64,000 nt of DNA from positions 155,177 through 219,176 of the forward strand of contig NZ_JPMI01000109.1 in NCBI RefSeq assembly GCF_000733295.1. The letters run 5' to 3'. Source of the stretch: Archangium violaceum Cb vi76. Lineage in GTDB: Bacteria > Myxococcota > Myxococcia > Myxococcales > Myxococcaceae. The position numbers were made by a program, and so were the translations under genes. The notes under the pieces were generated by a model that had not been told where the DNA came from, searched no databases, and was given only the letters and a program-made list of their open reading frames with translations. Each line of letters begins with the position of its first letter. The stretch's first letter is position 1. Of the stretch, positions 52,026 through 61,351 are shown piece after piece.

Positions 52026-52305
52026 CTCGCTCCTCCCCGTTTGTATTTCCCACCGCAGGCTGTCCATGGGCAGCGGGTGCGACAAGCTGCCCCTTCGTGT
52101 CGGTGGATGGCACTGCCCGAGACAGGGGCCTCGCTCGCGGCGTGGCGACCCCTGCCCGGGCGGACGAGGCGGACGTCCAATAAGGCAAGGGAGAGGCCGC
52201 AAGCGTTCGCCGGGTGACGGGCAAACCTGACCTCGCTCGCGAGCGCTCGCTGACGGTGTCTAGGCTGGCGAGCCGCGTATCCGTCCCTCTGTTCCAGGAG
52301 GCCGT
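52026..52305. promoter_or_regulatory. Divergent promoter region of the hydrogenase operon
   Basis: No gene is seen. The perfect palindrome CGCTCGCGAGCG (52234-52245) lies ~60 bp before the first hydrogenase start and could be an operator. No FNR/CRP consensus was recognised. Confidence 0.35.
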
Positions 52306-53457
52306 ATGGCCGAGGTCGCTCCACCCGAAGCCGAGAGGGAACGCTTCGTCCTGTCCGTGGACGGACTCGAGGCGCTGCTGGTGGCGCTGCGGGGCGATGG
52401 CTGGCGGCTGATGGGTCCCACCGTGCGGGACGGTGCCATCGATCACGCGGAGATTCGGGGCGTGGCGGATCTGCCCCGGGGCATGACGGAGGTGCAGGAG
52501 GCGGGCACCTACCGGCTGGCCCGGCGCGAGGATGGGGCGTTCTTCGGTTACGCGGTGGGTCCCAGGTCCTGGAAGCAGCTCCTCTTCGTGCCGAAGCTGC
52601 GGCTCTTCCGCGCGCACCGCCAGGAAGACGGCTTCCAGGTGGAGCCGGAGTCCACCGAGCCTCCCCGGCTGGCCCTCATCGGCGCGCGTTCTTGCGACCT
52701 GCACGCCATCGCCGTCCAGGACCGTACATTCCTGGAGGGGCCCTACAAGGACCCCGACTATGCGGCGCGCCGCGAGCGGCTCTTCGTGGTGGCGGTGAAC
52801 TGCGGGCAGGCGGGAGGCACCTGCTTCTGTGTGTCGATGCGGACCGGCCCTCGCGCCACCTCCGGCTTCGACGTGGCCCTCACCGAGTTGCTCGAGGGCG
52901 GACACCGTTTCCTGGCGGAGCCGGGCAGCGAGCGCGGCGCGGCATTGCTGGCGCGCGTGGGAGCCATCCCCGCCCGGGAGCCAGACGCGCGGGCCGCGGA
53001 CGCGGTGGTGGAGCGCACTGCCCAAAGCATGGGCCGCGCCATGGACACCACGGACATCAAGGGGCTGCTCTACCGCAACCAGGAGCACCCGCGCTGGGAC
53101 AACGTGTCCGAGCGCTGCCTGGGGTGCACCAACTGCACCCTGGTGTGCCCCACCTGCTTCTGCTCCTCGGTGGAGGACACGACGGACCTGGTGGGGGGCG
53201 TGGCCGAGCGCTCGCGGCGCTGGGACTCATGTTTCACCCTGGACCACTCCTACCTGCACGGCGGCAGCGTCCGTCATTCCATCCGCTCCCGTTACCGGCA
53301 GTGGCTCACCCACAAGGTCGCGAGCTGGTGGGATCAGTTCGGCACCTCGGGGTGCATCGGCTGCGGGCGCTGCATCACCTGGTGTCCGGTGGGCATCGAC
53401 ATCACCGAGGAGGTGGCCGCCATCCGCGCCACCGATGGCGCCCGGCCCGGGGCGTGA
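52306..53457 (+). CDS. hydB: [NiFe]-hydrogenase beta subunit, 4Fe-4S (sulfhydrogenase type)
   Basis: 383 aa. CCAGGAG precedes the ATG. It resembles HydB of group 3b hydrogenases. The N-terminal part carries [20 protein letters not shown] and [10 protein letters not shown]; two [4Fe-4S] motifs follow, [16 protein letters not shown] (~271) and [16 protein letters not shown] (~352). It relays electrons between the small subunit and the flavin subunit in the cytoplasmic complex. It heads an eight-gene operon with overlapping or nearly overlapping genes. Confidence 0.88.
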   Translation: MAEVAPPEAERERFVLSVDGLEALLVALRGDGWRLMGPTVRDGAIDHAEIRGVADLPRGMTEVQEAGTYRLARREDGAFFGYAVGPRSWKQLLFVPKLRLFRAHRQEDGFQVEPESTEPPRLALIGARSCDLHAIAVQDRTFLEGPYKDPDYAARRERLFVVAVNCGQAGGTCFCVSMRTGPRATSGFDVALTELLEGGHRFLAEPGSERGAALLARVGAIPAREPDARAADAVVERTAQSMGRAMDTTDIKGLLYRNQEHPRWDNVSERCLGCTNCTLVCPTCFCSSVEDTTDLVGGVAERSRRWDSCFTLDHSYLHGGSVRHSIRSRYRQWLTHKVASWWDQFGTSGCIGCGRCITWCPVGIDITEEVAAIRATDGARPGA

Positions 53458-53470
53458 GAGGAGACGACTC

Positions 53471-53932
53471 ATGGCATCCTCCCTCCCGCCCATCGAGGAG
53501 CACCCCTTCCTGCGCGGGCTCTCCCCCGAGCAGGTGAAGGCCATCGCCTGTGACGTGCGAGAGGTGTCCTTCCCCGCGGGGGCCCTGCTGCTGCGCGAGG
53601 GGGACGAGGCCCGTACGCTCTTCCTGCTGCGCTCCGGCCGGGTGTCGTTGGAGCTGAACGTTCCCGGGCAGGGGCCCCGCCAGCTCGAGACGCTGAAGGC
53701 GGGCGACATCCTTGGCCTGTCCTGGCTCTTCCCTCCGTACCGCTGGCACCTGGACGCGCGGGCCGTGGAGCCCGTGGAGTCCTTCGCGCTCGACGCCTCG
53801 TGTCTGCGCGGCCCCAGTCCCGAGCACCCCGTGTTGGAGCCGGCCCTGGCCATGCGCCTGCTGCGCCAGCTCTACGAGCGCCTGGAGCGCGTCCGCATGC
53901 AGCGGATGGATCTCTACAAGGTGGGCCCATGA
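53471..53932 (+). CDS. Cyclic-nucleotide-binding-domain protein inside the hydrogenase operon
   Basis: 153 aa. A cNMP-binding (CRP-type) beta-roll without a DNA-binding HTH: FLRGLSPEQVKAIACDVREV, AGALLLREGDEARTLFLLRSG, LETLKAGDILGLSWLFPPYR, ending in a helix LLRQLYERLERVRMQRM. The phosphate-binding cassette is diverged, so nucleotide binding is uncertain. It ends in an ATGA overlap with the flavin-subunit gene, so it is an operon member and may tune the enzyme allosterically. Confidence 0.85.
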   Translation: MASSLPPIEEHPFLRGLSPEQVKAIACDVREVSFPAGALLLREGDEARTLFLLRSGRVSLELNVPGQGPRQLETLKAGDILGLSWLFPPYRWHLDARAVEPVESFALDASCLRGPSPEHPVLEPALAMRLLRQLYERLERVRMQRMDLYKVGP

Positions 53933-54777
53933 GCACCGGCGCCCTCCCCACCGCCGGCCCGATGATGCCCGAGCCCCTGCGCGTGCGGAGCCTCCGCCGC
54001 GAGACGGCCGACACGTTCACGGTGTCTCTGGATGTGTCGGAGCGTCCCGGCGGCTTTCCCTTCCAGCCGGGCCAGTTCAACATGCTGTATGCCTTCGGGG
54101 TGGGGGAGGTGCCCATCTCCATCAGCGGAGATCCGGCGCGCCCGGGCGAGCTCCTCCACACCGTGCGCACGGTGGGCGCCGTCACCGAGGCGCTCCGCCG
54201 CGTGGGGCGGGGAGGGCGGATGGGCGTGCGGGGCCCCTATGGCCGGCCGTGGCCCCTGGAGGAGGCCCGGGGACTGGACGTGGTGGTGGTGGCCGGAGGG
54301 CTCGGTCTGGCCCCGTTGCGCTCCGCCATCCTCCACCTGCTGCGCCACCGCACGGAGTACGGCCGGGTGTCGCTGCTGGTGGGGGCCCGCTCGCCGGAGG
54401 GCCTGCTGTACCGCCGCGAGCTGGCCCGCTGGCAGGAGGATGCCCGGTTGAAGGTGCTCGTCACCGTGGACCAGGCGGGCCCCGAGTGGAAGGGACACGT
54501 GGGCGTGGTGCCCGCGCTGCTGCGGGACGTGGAGCTGGAGCCCTCGCGCACCGTGGCCCTGATGTGCGGGCCCGAGGTGATGATGCGCTTCACCGTGCGC
54601 GAGCTGGAGCGCCAGGGCGTGCCGGACTCGCGCATCCACCTCTCCCTGGAGCGCAACATGAAGTGCGCCGTGGGCTTTTGCGGCCACTGCCAGCTCGTCC
54701 CGTTCTTCGTGTGCAAGGACGGGCCGGTGCTCCCCTATGACCGGCTCCGGCCCTTCATCAACCCGCGCGAGGTGTGA
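53929..54777 (+). CDS. hydG: [NiFe]-hydrogenase gamma subunit, FAD/NAD(P)-binding
   Basis: 282 aa. Ferredoxin-reductase fold: FAD-binding barrel ([20 protein letters not shown] with ISISGDP), a nucleotide-binding half ([33 protein letters not shown]) and a C-terminal [2Fe-2S] motif ([10 protein letters not shown]...FVCKDGPV). It exchanges electrons with NAD(P)H in the group 3b bidirectional enzyme. Start overlaps the previous stop (ATGA). Confidence 0.9.
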   Translation: MSTGALPTAGPMMPEPLRVRSLRRETADTFTVSLDVSERPGGFPFQPGQFNMLYAFGVGEVPISISGDPARPGELLHTVRTVGAVTEALRRVGRGGRMGVRGPYGRPWPLEEARGLDVVVVAGGLGLAPLRSAILHLLRHRTEYGRVSLLVGARSPEGLLYRRELARWQEDARLKVLVTVDQAGPEWKGHVGVVPALLRDVELEPSRTVALMCGPEVMMRFTVRELERQGVPDSRIHLSLERNMKCAVGFCGHCQLVPFFVCKDGPVLPYDRLRPFINPREV

Positions 54778-54778
54778 G

Positions 54779-55555
54779 ATGGCCCGCCGGAAGAAACCCT
54801 CGCTCGCCGTCTGGAAGTTCGCCTCGTGCGACGGGTGCCAGCTCACCCTGCTGGACCTGGAGGACGAGCTGCTCGCGCTGGCCGACGCCGTACACATCGC
54901 GTACTTCGCCGAGGCCACCAGCACGGCGCTGAAGGGACCCTACGACTTGTCGCTCGTGGATGGCTCCATCACCACCCCCGCGGACGCCGTGCGCATCCGC
55001 GAGGTGCGGCGCGCGTCCCGCTACCTGGTGAGCATCGGGGCGTGTGCCACGGCGGGCGGCATCCAGGCGCTGCGCAACTTCCGGGACGTGCGCGAGTTCC
55101 TCTCCACCGTCTACGCGAAGCCCGAGTACATCGAGACGCTGGCCACCTCCACCGCCATCGCGGACCACGTGCCCGTGGACTTCGAGCTGCGGGGCTGCCC
55201 CATCGACAAGCGGCAACTGCTGGAGGTGCTCAGCGCCTTCCTGAACGGGCGGCGGCCCAACATCCCGGCCCACAGCGTGTGCGTGGAGTGCAAGCTGCGG
55301 GGCAACGTGTGCGTGATGGTGACGGGCACGCCCTGTCTGGGGCCGGTGACGCACGCCGGCTGTGGCGCGCTCTGCCCCACGTACCACCGCGGCTGCTACG
55401 GCTGCTTCGGACCCATGGAGGCACCCAATACGCCCTCGCTGGCACGGGCCTTCCAGGCCGCGGGGCGCTCGGAGACGGAGCTCGTCCGCTCCTTCCGCAA
55501 CTTCAACGCCAACGCCCCCGCCTTCCGCGAGGAGAGCGAGCGCCATGACGAATAA
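54779..55555 (+). CDS. hydD: [NiFe]-hydrogenase small (delta) subunit
   Basis: 258 aa with no Tat signal, so cytoplasmic. Proximal-cluster Cys in [17 protein letters not shown]. Further Cys follow in [29 protein letters not shown] and a C-terminal run ([35 protein letters not shown]) for additional [4Fe-4S] clusters. It conducts electrons from the Ni-Fe site. Its 3' end overlaps the large-subunit start by 11 nt. Confidence 0.9.
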   Translation: MARRKKPSLAVWKFASCDGCQLTLLDLEDELLALADAVHIAYFAEATSTALKGPYDLSLVDGSITTPADAVRIREVRRASRYLVSIGACATAGGIQALRNFRDVREFLSTVYAKPEYIETLATSTAIADHVPVDFELRGCPIDKRQLLEVLSAFLNGRRPNIPAHSVCVECKLRGNVCVMVTGTPCLGPVTHAGCGALCPTYHRGCYGCFGPMEAPNTPSLARAFQAAGRSETELVRSFRNFNANAPAFREESERHDE

Positions 55556-56840
55556 GACGCGCACCCTCGACGTGAACTACCTCACGCGCGTGGAGGGCGA
55601 GGCCTCGCTCACCGTCCGCCTGGAGGGCGACAAGGCCACGGACGTGCGCCTGGCCATCTTCGAGCCGCCCCGCTTCTTCGAGGCCCTGCTGCGCGGGCGC
55701 GCGTACCTGGAGGCGCCCGACATCACCTCGCGCATCTGCGGCATCTGCCCGGTGGCGTACCTGATGAGCGCCTGTCTCGCCGTGGAGGACGCGCTGGGCG
55801 TGACGGTGGAGGGGCCGCTGCGCTCGTTGCGCCGCCTCCTCTATTGCGGCGAGTGGATTGAAAGCCACGGGCTCCATGTCTTCCTGCTGCACGCGCCGGA
55901 CTTCCTCGGCTACCCGGACGCGCTCTCCATGGCGAAGCAGCATGGCGAGTGGGTGCAGCGGGGCCTGCGCATCAAGAAGGCGGGCAACACGCTCGTCGCG
56001 CTCATGGGCGGCAGAGCCATCCACCCCATCAACGTGCGCGTGGGCGGCTTCTACAAGGCCCCCACCCGGGCCGAGCTGGAATCGCTCCTCCCCGAGCTGC
56101 GCTGGGGGCGCGACGCCACCGCCGAGTCGCTGGCGTGGATGGCCCGCTTCTCCTTCCCGGAGCTCGAGCGCGCCTACGAGTTCGTCTCGCTGCGCCACCC
56201 GAGCGAGTACCCGATCCTCGGGGGGCGGGTGGTGTCCTCGGAGGGGTTGGACATCGACGTGCGCGAGTGGGATGCACACTTCGTGGAGGAGCAGGTGCCG
56301 TACACGCATGCGCTGCACGCGCGGCGCGTGGGGCGGGGTGCCTACCTGTGCGGCCCGCTGGCCCGCTTCAACCTCAACTTCGACCGGTTGCATCCCTCCG
56401 TGCAGGAGGCCGCCCTCAGGGCGGGGCTGTCCGTGCCGTGCCGCAACCCCTTCCGCGCGTTGCTCGTGCGGCTGGTGGAGATGCTCCAGGCCTTCACCGA
56501 GGCCATCCGACTCGTCGAGGAATATGGGGAGCCCACCGTGCCCCACGTGGACACGCCGCCCCGGGCGGCCACCGGGTACGGCGCCACCGAGGCCCCGCGC
56601 GGGTTGCTCTACCACCGCTATACGCTCGACGCGGACGGCACCCTCCTGGATGCCCGCATCGTCCCGCCCACCTCCCAGAACCAGCGCTCCATCGAGGATG
56701 ATCTGCGCGAGCTGGCGCCCCAGCTCGCCTCACGGGCCCATGCGGAGGCCACCCGGCTGGCCGAGCAGGCCATCCGCAACCACGACCCGTGCATCTCCTG
56801 CGCGACGCACTTCCTCACCCTGAAGGTGGAGCGGACATGA
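55545..56840 (+). CDS. hydA: [NiFe]-hydrogenase large (alpha) subunit
   Basis: 431 aa. Ni-Fe ligand motifs are intact: N-terminal RICGICPV (CxxC) and C-terminal DPCISCATH (CxxC). The residues after the terminal His (FLTLKVERT) form the peptide removed by the maturation protease encoded next. N-terminal [15 protein letters not shown] fits the family. It catalyses H2 oxidation/proton reduction and possibly sulphur reduction as in group 3b sulfhydrogenases. ATGA overlap with the protease gene. Confidence 0.92.
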   Translation: MTNKTRTLDVNYLTRVEGEASLTVRLEGDKATDVRLAIFEPPRFFEALLRGRAYLEAPDITSRICGICPVAYLMSACLAVEDALGVTVEGPLRSLRRLLYCGEWIESHGLHVFLLHAPDFLGYPDALSMAKQHGEWVQRGLRIKKAGNTLVALMGGRAIHPINVRVGGFYKAPTRAELESLLPELRWGRDATAESLAWMARFSFPELERAYEFVSLRHPSEYPILGGRVVSSEGLDIDVREWDAHFVEEQVPYTHALHARRVGRGAYLCGPLARFNLNFDRLHPSVQEAALRAGLSVPCRNPFRALLVRLVEMLQAFTEAIRLVEEYGEPTVPHVDTPPRAATGYGATEAPRGLLYHRYTLDADGTLLDARIVPPTSQNQRSIEDDLRELAPQLASRAHAEATRLAEQAIRNHDPCISCATHFLTLKVERT

Positions 56841-57316
56841 GCGGACGGGTACGTGTCATCGGGCTCGGACAGGCGGCGGCCGGCGACGACCAGGTGGGGA
56901 TCGCCGTCATCGAGCACCTGCGTGCGCTAGGCGCCCCCGAGCGCCTGGAGCTGCTCCTGGCGCCGGAGCCGAGCGCGCTCCTGCCCCTGCTGGAGACGCC
57001 GGCCCCGGTGGTGCTGGTGGACGCGGTGCTGGCGGCTCCGGCGGGCGAGGTGCTCGTGCTGGAGCCGGACGAGCTGGAGCAGCGGGGTCTCTCCACGATG
57101 TCGACGCATGGGCTCGGGGTGGCGCAGGCGGTGGCGCTGGCGCGGCTGCTGTCGCCCTCGGGAGTGTCGCCGTCCATCCGCATCGTCGGGGTGAGCATCT
57201 CCCGGCCGGAGCGCTTCCGGCAGGGGCTGTCGCCCGAGGTGGCCGCCGCCGTCCCGCGTGCCGCCGAGCAGGTGCTTCGTGCCGTCTCTTCGACACAGGA
57301 GTGTAGCCATGCATGA
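56837..57316 (+). CDS. Hydrogenase maturation protease
   Basis: 159 aa, HycI/HoxW family. The start ([20 protein letters not shown]) aligns with the GxGNxxxxDDGxG motif, though Gln/Ala replace part of it; the metal-sensing Asp (GDDQVG) is kept. VVLVDAVLA supplies the second Asp and MSTHGLGV the His. It should clip the C-terminal peptide of the large subunit after nickel insertion. Encoded immediately downstream of its substrate. Confidence 0.88.
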   Translation: MSGRVRVIGLGQAAAGDDQVGIAVIEHLRALGAPERLELLLAPEPSALLPLLETPAPVVLVDAVLAAPAGEVLVLEPDELEQRGLSTMSTHGLGVAQAVALARLLSPSGVSPSIRIVGVSISRPERFRQGLSPEVAAAVPRAAEQVLRAVSSTQECSHA

Positions 57317-57650
57317 GTCCACGCTTGCCCGGCAGGTGCTCGAGACCGTCCTCCAGCGAGCCGCCTCGGATGGAGCCTCTCGCGTCCGCGTGGTGCGGGG
57401 CTGGGTGGCGGAGACCGAGTCCCTGTCCGCCGACAGCCTGTCCTTCCATTTCACCGCCCACGCCCGGGGCACGAGCGCGGAAGGGGCCCGGCTCCTGCTG
57501 AACCTCATCCACGTGGAGGCGCGCTGCCGGGCCTGTGGCCGCACCTATGCTCCCGAGCACCACCTCCTGTTGTGCCCGGGGTGTGGAAGCACCGATGGGG
57601 AGCAGCTCGGGCGGACGGGGCTGGCCATTACCTCCATCGAGGTGGAGTAG
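57309..57650 (+). CDS. hypA: Hydrogenase nickel-incorporation protein HypA
   Basis: 113 aa. The N-terminal MHE nickel motif is present, and the zinc site is CRACGRTYAPEHHLLLCPGCG (two CxxC). It delivers Ni to the large subunit with HypB, which is not encoded in the window. Its start overlaps the protease gene by 8 nt. Confidence 0.92.
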   Translation: MHESTLARQVLETVLQRAASDGASRVRVVRGWVAETESLSADSLSFHFTAHARGTSAEGARLLLNLIHVEARCRACGRTYAPEHHLLLCPGCGSTDGEQLGRTGLAITSIEVE

Positions 57651-57653
57651 GGG

Positions 57654-59942
57654 ATGGTGAGGCGGGCCATCACCGTGCACGGGGTGGTACAGGGCGTGGG
57701 CTTCCGGCCCTTCGTCCATGCCGCCGCCACGGCTCGGGCACTGGCCGGCTGGGTGCGCAACCGCACCGATGGCGTTCGCATCGAGGTGGAGGGGCCAGCG
57801 CCCGCGGTGGAGGAGTTCGTGAGGGTCCTCTCTCGCGAGGCTCCTCCCGCGGCCCGCCTCACCCGGGTGGAGGTCTCCGAGGTGCCCCCACGGCACGAGC
57901 GCGCCTTCCTCATCCTCGAGAGCGATCCGGACGCACCCCCTCGGCCAACCGTGCCCGCGGACCTGGCCACCTGCCCGGAGTGCCTGGCGGAGGTGGCCTC
58001 GCCCGGGGAGCGGCGCTTCCGCTATCCGTTCACCAATTGCACCCGCTGCGGGCCGCGTTGGACGCTCATCGAGTCACTTCCCTATGACCGGCCGCGCACC
58101 TCCATGAAGGGCTTCGCGCTCTGCGCGGCCTGCGCGGCCGAGTACCGAGACGTGCGGGACCGGCGCTTCCATGCCCAGCCCATCGCCTGCCCCGCGTGTG
58201 GTCCGCGCGTGTCATTGCTCGCCCCGGATGGCTCGCGGCTCGCGGAGGACGAGGCGGCGCTGCGGAGCGCGGTGGAGACGGTGCGCGAGGGCCGGGTGCT
58301 CGCGCTGCGGGGGTTGGGAGGCTTCCACCTCCTGGTGGATGCCACGAGCTCCGAGGCCGTGACACGCCTGCGCCAGCGCAAGCGCCGTCCGGAGAAGCCC
58401 TTCGCGGTGATGTTCCCCTCGCTCCAGGTGCTGCGCTCGGTCTGCGAGGTGTCCCCGGAGGAGGCCGCGGTGCTCACCTCTCCGGCGGCGCCCATCCTCC
58501 TGCTGCGCAGGCGCCAGCCCGGACGGGCGGAAGTGTCCGTCGCGGAGTCCGTGGCCCCTGGCAACCCGTGGCTCGGGGCGATGCTGCCGTATACGCCGCT
58601 GCACGGGTTGTTGCTCGAGGCGGCCGGCCGGCCACTGGTGTGCACCAGCGGGAACCTCTCCGACGAGCCTCTCTGCATCGGCCCGGAGGAAGCCCTGGCG
58701 CGGCTGCACGAGGTGGCCGACTGCTTCCTGATGCACGACCGGCCCATCGTCCGCCCCGTGGATGACTCCGTGGCGCGCATGACGCCCGAGGGGCTCCAGG
58801 TGCTGCGGCGCGCCCGGGGGTACGCGCCCCTTCCCCTGTCACTCCCGGAGGCTCCGTGCCTGCTCGCGCTCGGCGGGCAGTTGAAGGGCACGGTGGCCCT
58901 CTGCGTGGGCGAGGAGGTCGTGGTGAGCCAGCACCTCGGGGACCTGGGCTCTCTCGAGGGCTCTCGGCTCCTGGCGCGGACGGCGGAGGACCTGCTGCGG
59001 CTCCTGGAGGCGCGTCCGGTGGCGCTCGCGTGCGACCTCCATCCGGACTACGCGTCCACGCGGCTCGCCGAGCGGCTCTCGGGTGAGTGGGGAGTGCCCC
59101 TCGTGCGCGTGCAGCACCACCACGCCCACGTCGCGGCCTGCATGGCCGAGCACGGACTCTCGGGGCCGGTGCTCGGCCTCGCCTGGGATGGCGCCGGGCT
59201 CGGGACGGATGGCACGTTGTGGGGTGGGGAAGCCCTCGTCGTGGAAGGGGCCGGGTTTCTCCGTGTGGCTCATCTGCGTCCCTTCTCCCTGCCGGGCGGC
59301 GAGCGGGCCCTGCGCGAGCCGAGGCGGGCCGCGCTCGGGTTGTTGCACGAGGTGGAAGGGGCTGGGGCGGTCGCACATCTCCAGGAGTCCTTCACGGCGC
59401 GCGAGGCGGAGGTGCTCGTGACGATGCTCGAGCGGGGCCTCCAGTCACCGAGGACCACCAGCATGGGCCGGCTGTTCGATGCCGTCGCCGCGTGCTCCGG
59501 CATCCGCATGCAGGCGGGCTTCGAGGGGCAGGCGGCCATGGCGCTCGAGTTCGCCGCGGGGGCAGGGGAGGCGGAGCCCTATCCGCTGCCACTGGGAGAC
59601 GGAACGCCCGCGGTGGCGGACTGGGAGCCGCTCCTCCGGGAGCTCCTGGCCGACCGGAAGCGAGGCGTCCCATCGCCGCTCATGGCCGCCCGCTTCCATG
59701 CCGCGCTGGCCGTGTTGGCCGAGTCCATCGCGGTGCGCGTGGGCCTGCCGCGCGTGGTGCTCTCGGGCGGGTGTTTCCAGAACCTGCGTTTGCTGCGGGA
59801 CGTGCGGGCACGGCTGCTCGCGCGGGGCTTCGGGGTGTTCTCGCCCCGGCAGTACCCTCCGAATGATGGCGGGCTGTCCCTGGGACAGGTCGCGGTCGCG
59901 GCTCACTCCTATCCGACGGGCCCCGTAGGGCGAACCACCTGA
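57654..59942 (+). CDS. hypF: Carbamoyltransferase HypF
   Basis: 762 aa, normal length. Acylphosphatase domain (ITVHGVVQGVGFRPFVHAAA), two zinc-finger motifs (CPECLAEV...CTRCGP; CAACAAEY...CPACGP), YrdC-like domain (EGRVLALRGLGGFHLLVDAT, KPFAVMF) and Kae1-like carbamoyltransferase domain (VQHHHAHVAACMAEHG, GLAWDGAGLGTDGTLWGGE, VVLSGGCFQN). It makes the cyanide ligands of the Fe centre with HypE. HypB, C, D and E are not in the window and must be encoded elsewhere. Confidence 0.95.
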   Translation: MVRRAITVHGVVQGVGFRPFVHAAATARALAGWVRNRTDGVRIEVEGPAPAVEEFVRVLSREAPPAARLTRVEVSEVPPRHERAFLILESDPDAPPRPTVPADLATCPECLAEVASPGERRFRYPFTNCTRCGPRWTLIESLPYDRPRTSMKGFALCAACAAEYRDVRDRRFHAQPIACPACGPRVSLLAPDGSRLAEDEAALRSAVETVREGRVLALRGLGGFHLLVDATSSEAVTRLRQRKRRPEKPFAVMFPSLQVLRSVCEVSPEEAAVLTSPAAPILLLRRRQPGRAEVSVAESVAPGNPWLGAMLPYTPLHGLLLEAAGRPLVCTSGNLSDEPLCIGPEEALARLHEVADCFLMHDRPIVRPVDDSVARMTPEGLQVLRRARGYAPLPLSLPEAPCLLALGGQLKGTVALCVGEEVVVSQHLGDLGSLEGSRLLARTAEDLLRLLEARPVALACDLHPDYASTRLAERLSGEWGVPLVRVQHHHAHVAACMAEHGLSGPVLGLAWDGAGLGTDGTLWGGEALVVEGAGFLRVAHLRPFSLPGGERALREPRRAALGLLHEVEGAGAVAHLQESFTAREAEVLVTMLERGLQSPRTTSMGRLFDAVAACSGIRMQAGFEGQAAMALEFAAGAGEAEPYPLPLGDGTPAVADWEPLLRELLADRKRGVPSPLMAARFHAALAVLAESIAVRVGLPRVVLSGGCFQNLRLLRDVRARLLARGFGVFSPRQYPPNDGGLSLGQVAVAAHSYPTGPVGRTT

Positions 59943-59958
59943 CCTCCAGCGTAGTCCT

Positions 59959-59974
59959 CGGGCCCACAGGCCCG
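59959..59974. terminator. Short hairpin after hypF
   Basis: CGGGCC-CACA-GGCCCG lies between convergent hypF and the immunity gene. TGATCACGATG is repeated directly at 59976-59986 and 59999-60009. Terminator function is plausible but the stem is only 6 bp. Confidence 0.4.
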
Positions 59975-60001
59975 CTGATCACGATGCTCCGCTCCTGGTG
60001 A

Positions 60002-61351
60002 TCACGATGGGCCGACGCGCGCAGCGTGCCGCTCGGCCACGCGGTAGAGGTGGGTGAGGGAGTAGTCCAGCAGCGACTGTCGAGAGCGCATGTAGTTGCG
60101 GGCCCGGACGAAGGGCAACCACACGCGGTTGCCCACGAGCACCTGGGCCTCCTCCAGCTTCTGGCGTGGAATCCACCTGCCGCCCAGGTTGCGCACCAGC
60201 ACCTCACCCAGGTACGCGCCAATGGCGGGCACCGCGTGCTCATCAATGGCTTCCCGTAGGCGGCTCTTCGGGAATTCCTCGCGCCAGAAGTAGAAGTCGG
60301 CATCCGTGAGTGACTCGGGCTTAGCAGCGAAGACCGAGGGAACCTCTGAGTGCAGCAACGCCACGAGGTGCTCGGCGAGGGTGCTGTAGTGCTCGCGAGC
60401 GCGCTCCAGGTCCTCCACGTCGGTGGGAAGGGCGAAGTCAGCAGGGCGCCACTCCTCGGGCTCGGGTGGCTGCCATGCGTTGAACTCGGCAATCCTCCGC
60501 TGCCGCTCGTAACTGGCGGCGCGGTCCACTACACGCGAGAGGAGCGGGGCCATGTCCGGGGGGAAGCGGGGCTTCACGGGGGCCAGCATGGCACTGCGAT
60601 CATGCAACGTGCGCAGAATAGTGTCGAAGTCGAGGTCCGGCCGGAGGTGTGCGTGGGCCCGAGCCTGGGCGAGCCGTGCCTCCTGGCTGGCGAAGTCTGC
60701 CACCGTGGGCCATGTCACCAGGAGGACGCTGCCGTTGGGCAACTCCTCGACCCGGTGGGCTGGGGTGGACAGCATGCGCTCGCGGCCCACCGTCTCCACC
60801 AGCTTGGGGCCGAAGACGTTGAGCCAGAACACCTCATAGATTTTGTCGAAGCCGTCTCTCTGTGACGCTTTTTCATCCCGCCCAAAATCAGGAGAGCCCG
60901 CCAAGCCCCTGTCAGCGACGCTGTGGGCTGCGGCATGAGTAACAGGGTAGTGAGAGGCCCAAGCTCGCACCATCTCCACGAACAGCCGGCAACGCTCCGC
61001 TTCCGAGAAGAATGCGAGTGGCTGCACCTCAAGCAAGATAGCGAGCTTGGGAGTAAGCGGTGGACAATTGAGCCTAGGCCACATCTCCAACGCGGGCCAC
61101 GTCGTCCGGTAGAGGCCAATGGACGCTCCTCTTTCGTGACGCTTTTCCTCCAGCGCCTTCCAAAACGCGGAGCGGGAGTACTTGCGTCGACGCTTACCTT
61201 CGACGATTTCCGGCATCCACCCATCGGCGTATCGCTCGAGATCTCCAAGCAGAGGCTCCAACTCCCTCTCCAGTGGAGCTTGCTGGTCGAAAGCACCGTC
61301 AAATGTGAGAAGGAGGCTGTCCTCCAGGTTCGACAACTCCAGCACCTTCAT
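60002..61351 (-). CDS. Immunity protein partner of the lipoprotein toxin
   Basis: 449 aa, cytoplasmic. It starts in the toxin's stop codon (ATGA at 61348-61351). Phrases such as VEELPNGSVLLVTWPTVADF, LDFDTILRTLHDRSA and FNAWQPPEPEEWRPADFALP are typical of the large immunity proteins that follow myxobacterial lipoprotein nuclease toxins. The family name is not certain. Its unusually large size suggests binding to the whole toxin C-terminus. Confidence 0.6.
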   Translation of the reverse strand: MKVLELSNLEDSLLLTFDGAFDQQAPLERELEPLLGDLERYADGWMPEIVEGKRRRKYSRSAFWKALEEKRHERGASIGLYRTTWPALEMWPRLNCPPLTPKLAILLEVQPLAFFSEAERCRLFVEMVRAWASHYPVTHAAAHSVADRGLAGSPDFGRDEKASQRDGFDKIYEVFWLNVFGPKLVETVGRERMLSTPAHRVEELPNGSVLLVTWPTVADFASQEARLAQARAHAHLRPDLDFDTILRTLHDRSAMLAPVKPRFPPDMAPLLSRVVDRAASYERQRRIAEFNAWQPPEPEEWRPADFALPTDVEDLERAREHYSTLAEHLVALLHSEVPSVFAAKPESLTDADFYFWREEFPKSRLREAIDEHAVPAIGAYLGEVLVRNLGGRWIPRQKLEEAQVLVGNRVWLPFVRARNYMRSRQSLLDYSLTHLYRVAERHAARVGPS

